From positions 219,621 to 283,620 of the forward strand of contig CAUYUJ010015837.1 in assembly GCA_963575745.1 (NCBI GenBank): 64,000 nucleotides of DNA, read 5' to 3'. This document shows, piece after piece, positions 44,001 through 53,000 of this stretch. Position 1 is the first letter of the stretch. Each line of letters opens with the position of its first letter. The notes beneath the pieces are model-generated. The model did not search any database, had not been told where the DNA came from, and saw only the letters and a list, made by a program, of their open reading frames with translations. A program made the translations under genes and the position numbers. Source of the DNA: Prorocentrum cordatum (lineage: Eukaryota > Sar > Dinophyceae > Prorocentrales > Prorocentraceae).

Positions 44001-47000
44001 CCGGCCGGTGTTATGTGCGACACCTTCGTGAATCCTACGGGCTCAAGCTGCCCCTTAAGGGCTCAAGATGGCCCACAGACGGACAACATGCATAGAACAT
44101 ACGTGCGCACACACATATGTATAAGTACACATATATAGCAGCAGCAATAGGGGATGCTGTGCTGCGCTATGCTATGCTATGCTATGCTATGCTATGCTAT
44201 GCTGTGCTATGCTGTGCAATGCTATGCTATGCTGGGCTAGGCTAGGCTAGGCTAGGCTAGGCTAGGCTATGCTATGCTATGCTATGCTGCGCTATGATAT
44301 GTTGCGCTATGCTATGCTATGCTATGCTATGCTATGCTATTATATGCTTTTCCTTTGCCTTCGCTTTTGCCTTCACTTTTGTCTTTGCTTTTGCTTTTGC
44401 TTGGCACCCAGGGAGCGCAAATGGGGGAACCGCGCGTTTGCTTTTACCTTTGCTGTTGCTTTTGCTTGGCTCCCAGGGGACTGGGGGAACCGCCCGGGGC
44501 GGTTTGCACTGCCCGGCCCCTTTAAACCGAGCGAGTAAGAACCCTTCTAGGCAGAGCCTAGGTAGGGAAAAAACAGAAAGGATCCAGCACGCCAGGCACC
44601 CCTGTGATGAATCAACAGGGGGCCGCCGATCGAACACGCCTACGGCGAATCACTGCCGCCTCCTGCCTTTTTGGAAGCGCGTCTGTGGCCGACAGCTGGG
44701 CCAGAGGTTTGCCAAGCTATCGGGCCAGTTGTTCCCCGAGTCGGTTTGGAAAGAATTCGGGGAACGCGTGGGGGAGCAAGAAGAGGAGGAGAGGGAGGAT
44801 GAGGAGAAAGTAGGAGGTGGAGGAGGAGGAGGAGGAGGAGGAGGAGGAGGAGGAGGAGGAGGAGGAGGAGGAGGCCTCTTGGGCGCCTCTTGGGGCACTC
44901 TTGGGGCCTCCTGAGGGCCTCCTGAGGGCCTCTTGGAGGGTTTTGGGGGGCCTGTGGGGGCTTCTTGGGGGCCTCTTTGGCCGTCTTAGGGCGTTCCTGG
45001 CTTGTCTGACGCCGTCGGAAGCCGTCTTAGGGGTCTGTCTGGGTCGTCTTGGGGCCCTCTTGGGGCCTTGTTGGGGGCCTCTTGGGCCGTTAAGGGGCAA
45101 TTTTGGATGCCTCGTGGGCGATCTTGGGGGCTTCTTGGGCCGTCTTGAGCCGTCGGAATGCCGAAAAGAAGCAAATGCAATAATCCTTCCACAACCTACG
45201 GGAAATCAATGATTTTGGCCTCTTCGGGCCCGGAGGCCTCTTGGGCCGTCTTGGAGGCCTCTGGGGGGCCTCTTGGGCCGTCTTGGGCCATCTTGAGGCC
45301 ATCTTAGGCCGTCTTGGGTACATCTTGGGCCGTCTTCGAGGCGTCTTGGGGCCATCTTGGCCGTCTTGGAGGCCATCTTGGGCGTCTTGGAGGCCTCTCG
45401 GGCGGTCTTGGGGCCCTCTTGGGAGCATCTTGGGAGCCTCTTGGGCCGTCATGGGGCCATCTTGGACGCCTCGTGGGCGATCTTGGGGCGATCTTGGGGG
45501 CCTCCTGGGCAGTCTTGGGCAGTCTTGGGCAGTCGGAAAGCCGAAAAGGCGCAAATATCAAAATCCTTTGAAACCTAAGGAAAATCAATGATTTTGGCCT
45601 CTTCGGGCCCTCCTGGAGGCCTCTGGCCTCTTGGAGGCCTCTTGGGACGTCTTGGAGGCCTCTTGGGGGCCTCTAGGCCATCTGGAGGCCATCTCAGGTA
45701 GTCTCGGGTGCATCTTGGGCCGTCTTGGAGGCATCTTAGGGTCATCTTTTCCATCTTGAAGGCCATCTTGGGCGTCTTCGAGGCCATCTTGGGCCGTCTT
45801 GGAGCCGTCTGGATAGGAAAAACCCTTTGGAGCGGGGTCTGGGCAATCTTTCCGGGACCCCAGCGGGACGCGCCGGAGGCCCAGGGGGAGTTCTTTTGGA
45901 AAAAGAACCAAAACCAAAACCGAGAAACTTCAGCACGCCAGGCACCCCTGTGATGAATCAACAGGGGGCGGCGGATCTAGTGATAGTGATCTTCGGCTCA
46001 TCCCGCCACCGTGCCTGGATCGTGGGTTAGAGGCCTCTTGGATGTTCGTTTGGATATCGTGGGAGGCCTCTCGGGGCCTCTTGGAGACAGTTTGATTCCT
46101 ATTGGGGGTCGTTGTGGGCCTCTTGGGGCCTTCTTTGGGGCCTCGTGGGGGCCTCGTGGGGCCTCTTGGGGACCTTGGGCTCTCTTGGGGGCCTCTTGGC
46201 CTCCTGGGGGCCTCTTGGGGCGGAAGGCTCGAATTGTCGGTTCGTGTTCCCTCACTTGGGCCCCTCTTGGGGGCCTTTTGGGCGATCTTGGGCGCCTCTT
46301 GGGCCGTTTTGGGGTCCTCTTGAGGGCCTCTTGGGCCGTCTTGAGGCGGTCTTGGGGGCCTTTGGGGGGCCATGTTGGAGCGCGGGAAGCCCGAAAATGG
46401 CAGAACGCGACAAACATTGAAACACACAAGGACAATTCATGCTTTGTGTCTCTTTGGACCCTCTTGGGGGTCCTCTTCGAGCGCTCGTGGGGCTTCTTTG
46501 GGGCCTCTTGGGCCGTCTTGGGCCCGTCTTGGGGCCGTTTTGGGCGTCTTGGAGTGCTTTTGGGCTGTCCTGGAGGCCTCTTGGACCCTCTGGGGCGCTT
46601 TCTGGGGCCTTCTTGGCCTGTCTTGGGGCCCTCTGGCCTCTGGAAAAGTCACGCGAGGCAGTCCAAGAATGCACGGGGACGCCTGCGAAATTAGAGAATT
46701 TGGGGCCCCAGCCCTTCGACTACTATAATCCCAGAGTCCTGGGTACAGAGAACAGAGGACACCCGAGACCCTGGAGAAAACTCCACTTCGCGCCTCGCGG
46801 CACGGTGGTGGATTTTCATATGATATATGTTTATGGCTATATGAAGTGAAACGGGGAAGAAGTGCCGGCGACAAGAGCCCTGTGCCCCAATGGGTCTGGC
46901 GGATGACAGCGTCTACATCTACGTCAACACCTATAAAGACATCAGCTTCGGCATCTGCATCTGCATTGACATTAACAGTGACATGCGCATCCACATCCAC

Positions 47001-50000
47001 ATCTGCATTTACATCGGCTGGTATATGCGAAATCACGTACACACCCACATTTTTGATATTTCTCTCCACATGTTTGGTACATGTGTGGTAGCATCACGTA
47101 CGCGTCCACATCCAGAGCAACATTTGCATCCTCAGTTGCAGCTGTGGCTGTACCCATCCTTTTTCCTTGCTGGTATAAGCTCCCACTCTGCTACCTAATT
47201 GGCTGGCCGATAGCCCTCTCATTCAGGACCTTCCAGTTTACCATCACCAAATACTGCAACCGTGCAGTCTTCCCAGCCAATCTGGATCTTTGGGCGTCGA
47301 CGTTGCAAGTTGTGGCGTTTCCGTTTTCGCGCCGCACATCGTTTTCGCTTGCCGAGCCGATGGCAGGCGGCAGCAGGGCCTCGTGCGAGAGGTCAAAGTG
47401 TAGTCTCGCCAAAGACGTCGCGCAGATTTCGCGCGAAAGTGGCGGTTCGGTTTTGGCGCGGCACATGCACTGTCTTCGCTGTTCTCACCGGGGGTGCGGC
47501 CCTGCCAATGGAGGCCAAATGGTGTTCTCGCCCGCAGCGCCGCGCAGGGAGTTTCTGGAACTTCCGCTCCCGCCTCGTGCGCGGCCCGTGCTCTTTCCAC
47601 ATCCCAAGTCGTCGGACATGGAACCGCACGTGAGCACCTTTCGCTCGCTAGATGGGAGCGCGCGCCAGTCCTAATTGAAGTCTGGGCCATCTCGTTGTTT
47701 CCTGCGTATTTGAGGGAGGGTTGGAGTCTGCGGGCCCGCTGACTCGTTCGACCTCGCTAGCTTGGCACCTGCACCTGCTCCTACATCGACAGGCACCGAC
47801 ATCTCGAGACCTGAACGCGTCTACACCTCTGTGTGCCCACACCTCTACACGTCTACACGCGCACACCAGTACACCTCTACATCCTCACACCTCTACAGGT
47901 GCACTCGCACTGACACCCACACCCACACCCTCATCTTTGCGGCAGCCTTCCCCTGGGGAATTCAATCAGTTGTTTATTCCCAACCATCCTGTGGTGTTCG
48001 GGTCCTTGTTTTGAAGAGACAGCGCCCCGCGTCTCCTCACTCCTCCTCCCCCTCCTCCCCCTCCCCTCCCTGCCTCTGCTCTCTCGCATGCCCATTTCGG
48101 CGCACCCTTCACACGCTTCTTGGCCCCATAGGGAGCTCCACCGAAGATCCCAGAGGCAGGGTCCGCATGCAGTTGCACCTCCATTTCGGCGCAACCGTCA
48201 CACGTTTCGTGGCCCCATAGGGTGCTCCACCGAGGGTGCTCCACCGAAGGCCCCAGTGGCAGGGTCCGCATGCAGTTCCACCTCCACTTCGGCGCACCCC
48301 TGAAACGTTTCGTGGCTCCATAGGGCGCTCCGCCCAATGCCCCACTGGCAGGGTCCGCATGCAGTTCCATTTCCATTTCGGCGCACCCCTCGCCCGTTTC
48401 GTGGCCCTATAGGGAGCTGCGTCCAAGGCTCCAGCGGCAGGGTCCGCATGCAGTTGCACCTCCATTTCGGCGCACCCCTCAAACGTTTCGTGGCCTCATA
48501 GGGAGCTCCACCGAAGGCCCCAGTGGCAGGGTCCGCGTGCAGTTCCACCTCCATTTCGGCGCACCCCTTAAACGCTTCGTGGCCCCACAGGGTGCTCCGC
48601 CGAAGGCCCCTGTGGCAAGGTCCGCATGCAGTTCCACCTCCACTTTGGCGCACCCCGCACACTTTTCGTGGCCCCATAGGGAGCTCCACGAAGGCCCTAG
48701 TAGTGGCAGCGCCCGCACGCGGTTCCACCCTGCATTCGGTCGCACCCCTCACACGTTTCGTGGCCTCACATGTGGCTCCACTGACGGCTCCGGTGGCAGC
48801 GTCCGCATGTCGTACCCGTGTCATTTTGTGCACACCCGTCACACGCGTCGTGACCCCAGAGAGGTTCACCGATGGCGATACCCACAACTACGTTACTCAC
48901 AACTGCACATGGTTGGGTCCCTCGCCAGGATAATTTGAAGTTCGTACTGACAAGTTGAGTCGCGGCAGAGGCCTCAGCCATCAAGTAGTCCTACCGTAAC
49001 TGTGGGTGCCACGTGTCTCGGGGGCGAGAGATACAGAGAGAAGCTCAGCTGGGGATTGTCCAATCGGAGCGCGCTCCACCGAACGCCCATATCTATACCC
49101 GCACCCGCACCCGCACCCGCACCCGCACTCACTCCCACATCGACATCGACATCCACACCGACACCTTTGGCGACGCTCACATCGACACCTACACCTACAC
49201 CCACACCTGCACCGCCACTGACACCGACGCCGACGCCAGCAACTACACCTACACTCGCACCTGCACCTGTGCCTGCACCTGTGCCTACACCTGCGCCTTC
49301 ACCTGCGCTTGCATCTGCATCTGCGCCTGCGCCTGTGCCTGCCCTTGCGCCTGCGCCTGCACTGGCCCTTCCCGCCTGTGAGCATGTCCTGGACTCCCAT
49401 GTCGAGGCTGCCCGCGGTGGCGCAAGGGTTCCGAGCGGGCCTATGCTCACGGATTTCTGGGGCTCTTCCCAGGGCCCGTCCTCCGTTTCGAGGCCAATGT
49501 GGTGAACATGCGCCAGGATTGAGACAGGAAGACACCACCAGAAGCCTCTCGTGTCGTCCGCGCCCGGTGAGAACGCGGCCCGAGCGCAGGAGCGACTGCC
49601 TGCCGGGGCCGCTCCTGACGGACGTCAACAGCGACCCCTGGAGCTGCCTGCCCCTCGGCTCCCGCACGCCTGGCAATGCGGCGCGACCGGCGCCGGTGCT
49701 CGGGCCCCCCCCCGCCGTGGCAGTGGTGGTGGGTCGAGTTGGTCGTCGTGGTGGGTCGTCATGGTTGTCGCGCTCTTCGTGTCCCTCGTGGTCGTCGTGG
49801 TCTTCGTGGTCATCGTGGGTCGTGGTGGTGGGTCGCCGTTGTCTTCGTGGTCGTCGTGGTGTTCGGAGTTGTCGCGCTCTTCGTCGTCTTCGTTGTCATC
49901 GTGGTCTTCGAGGTCATCCCGTGAGATCCTGGCGTCGCATTTTTTTGCAGCGGGCGATTTTGCATTGTTCTGGGCGCCTGGATCCTCACGGATCGACCGG

Positions 50001-53000
50001 ATCGATAATAAGACAGAAAGTTTGAGTGCAGATCTCCGCTCGTTTTTTTGTTTTGATTTTTAGCGATGCTGCAGTTTTTCGTGGCGTCGGATCTCAGGGG
50101 TCGTCGTGGCCTTCGGAGCCGCCCGCCAGTTGATGGTTTCCCGTGCTCTCGGCGGCTTCCAGGGGTCGGGGCCCCCATCCGCTAGTCAGACCTCGACGGG
50201 AGCCTCCGAGCGGCGGTGCCGACCGATGTTGTTACAATTAACCCGCATACTAAGGATGATTGACTTCCCAAGGATCATTACCCTTGCATCCTTTCGGCGG
50301 CGAGCCTGGGGGGAGAAGTGAGAAGGGGTGGGCCTTCTCAGAAGGCTCGGAAGTCCCCTGGCCTTCGAGAAGTTTTCTAAGCCTTCTTCGAAGACACAGA
50401 AAACCTCTCAGAAGGCGCGAGGGCTTTGAGAAGCCCCGCCGCCTTCTGAGATGGCCTTGTCCTTCTCACTTCCCCGCTCGCTCGACGCCGATCCTTGCCC
50501 CTTTTGTCATCTTCGGTCCATCATCATTTCGATGGCTGGCCCCGCTCGAAGAGCCTGAGCATTCGCGTCCAAGGCCCTTGTATCCTTACCGCGCACCCTT
50601 ATATATGGGTTGACTATCGGACGGAGCTGGGAGGGATGAGGATGAATCCGTTCCACAGCTTTCCGGAACGCTCTCAGAGCGCTCCAGGACATTCGGAGAG
50701 GGCCGTGGCGCCCGAGACATTTTCCAGAGCCGCCGGATCTCAGAGCTTCTCGATTTATTTTCACCCGATCTTACTGTAGGCTTCCCGCAGGGCTCAGACC
50801 TCAGGTTAAGTCGGCGTGTCCCTCCACAGGAGGAATATTCAAAAGTAGTAAAAAAATAGTCAGGGGACGATATCCGAGTATTTTTTGATCACTTTGGGGC
50901 ATTTTTGGTGTATCTCTGAGTTTTCGCCCAAAATCGCCTGTAGTCGGATGTGCCCGGCCTGAACCTCCGGACGCGCCGCGAGAGCGCCGCGGCAGGGCGT
51001 GGCCTTCGCAGTGTCGGGCGCGGGGGGGGGGGGGTCGCCGTCGGCCCCCCCGGGGACCGCAGGGGGAGGGCCCGCGGCAAGCGAGCCAGCTGATTTTGCT
51101 GCGCGGCCGGGAGCAGGGCGCGCGTCGCGAGCGACGCGCTCCAACAAGAGCGGCCTCGCCCTCCAGTTTTTCGGCGAGCGAGGGGGGGGGGAGCGAGAAG
51201 GACGAGGCCTTCTGGGAAGGCGGCGGGACTTCTCAGAAGCCCTGGCGCCTTCCGAGAAGTGTTCTGTGTCGTCGGGGAAGGCTCAGACAACTTTTCAGAA
51301 GGCCGGGGGGCTTCCAAGCCTTCTGAGAAGGCCCGCCCCTTCGCACTTCCCCCGCGGGCTCGCCGCTGGTCCCGGGGACGAGCGGTCGACGTGGCTTCCT
51401 CGGCCCGAGGCGGGGGCAAGCCTGCTGAGGCCTCGGACAGCGCAACGTTCCCCGCAGTTAGTCTTAGGTCGGGCATGTCCCCCTACAGGCGGATGTTAGG
51501 CGAAAAATTAAAAGTTCACCAACAATTAACAAAAGGGATCAAAGCATAAAAAAAGTCCCCATTTGTTTCTGCTATTTTTGAAATTCCTCATGTAGAGGGA
51601 CACGCCCGACTCAGAGTTAGTCCTGGGTGGCCTCAGCAGGCCCCCGAGCAGTCTGGGGCGGTCTCGGCATCGTGGCGCCGCTTCCGTCGGTGCCCCCCTG
51701 CGGCGCTCCGCGCCCCAAGGTTTAAACAGGGCGTGTCCCTCTACAGGAGGAAATTGCAAGAATAGTAAAAATGAATGGGCTGGGGGTGAGTTTTTGAGTA
51801 TTCTTGTAACGATTTTCAAGGTTTCTTGATTATTTTACCTCCAGCATCCGCCTGTAGGAGGACATGCCCGACCTGACCCAAGGTTGGGGTGCTGAGGCCG
51901 CCCCAGACTAATCGGAGTCCATCCCGGACCACCTGGGGGGGGCTGTCTGTGCGCAGCCCGAAGCTTCACCATCAGGACCAGCGGAAGCCGGCGGAAGCAC
52001 AACGAGGAATGTTCCGCTGGCGGAAGCTGCAGCTGCACCCCTGAGAGTTCTTCTTGGGGGGGGGGTTCTGGGCTTCAGAGCGCATGCCCTGGCCCGGCGA
52101 CAAAGGGCACTCGAGGCGATGGCGGACCGACGTGTCAGGGCGCCGTGTCTCCACCTGGCCAGGGCACGCTCGACTTTCCGCCGCGCGCCTGCCCTGGCAC
52201 CCCGAGGGTTTTGCTCACCGTGGCGCCCATGCAGTCAGGCAGGATGGCATGGTGTTCCGAGGACGGCGCGTCTTTCGACCTCTGAGGTAGGCGCTGGGAA
52301 GTTGACCGCCCTAGCCCATATCCCCGTTCTCTCGGTACGATCCAAATCCGAACGGGAAGGCTGGGGACGACGACCAGCAGCAGTTCCTGTCGATCTTAAG
52401 CAGGGTTCGCTGTCGGTTTTGCTGCGGACGTTGCTCATTTGAGACAGCAAGTCGCCTGCCTAACAGCTGCCGCTGTCGTTTCCGGACATCATTTGCTGTT
52501 GTGCACCATCCTCTGTCGTGCATCGTGCCCGCTTTTTCTGTACCCCTCTCGGGCTTGCCCAAGTCTCGAGTGAATCTACGGTCAACACTTACGAAGCTTA
52601 CATTTGCATCCTTCCCTTTCGGCCCGTCCTTGGCCTTTTTCGCTGGCCGCGCCCCGCTCAAGAGGTGTCGGCGTGGCCTTCCAAGGCATCCTTTCCGCGC
52701 ATCCTTACTCTGCGGTCTGACTGTGTTCATCACGGTCGCTCGCCGAGCTGGCCCACGCAACCCCCTTCGTGCTCCCTCCCCCCTCGCCCCCGTGCGAGGG
52801 GAGAGGGGGGAGGAGAGTGCTTGGCCGGAGCTGGCCGCGACGGGAGCGCCGCAGGTGCCGGTGCCGAAGTGGGTCGCCACGGAGTGCAGCGGCCCGGGGA
52901 AGGACTGCAGCAAGACGCACTGCTGCTCCCAATCGGGCGCGCAGTGCTTCGAGAAGGAGGCGGGGTCGTGGGCCGCGTGCAAGGTGCCAGGCCGCCCAAC

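Larger units (their letters stand above)
33873..49589 (+). other. intron 5 of the large gene, 15.7 kb, GC-AG
   Basis: TGCAG|GCGCGG to GCGCAG|GAGCGA. The split codon AG|G gives WATC-RSDCLPGP, parallel to WATC-RPECTPGP in exon 4. It holds CTTGG element D with a nested copia-like retrotransposon, elements E and F, pentanucleotide and 91-base repeats. 33873-34570 and 46690-47740 show nothing recognised beyond scattered CACATGCATC-type simple sequence. Confidence 0.7.
49696..52854 (+). other. intron 6 of the large gene
   Basis: GT-AG. Holds a GTCGTGGT array (about 49735-49925), GCCTTCTGAGAAGGC-type short inverted strings (50330-50460, 51200-51340) and three TIR family 1 copies. 51877-52854 shows no recognised element. 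Confidence 0.65.

Noticed and set aside
48108-48865. CRISPR-like regular repeat
   Set aside because: Units are contiguous and similar over their whole length with no unique spacers, in a eukaryotic genome.
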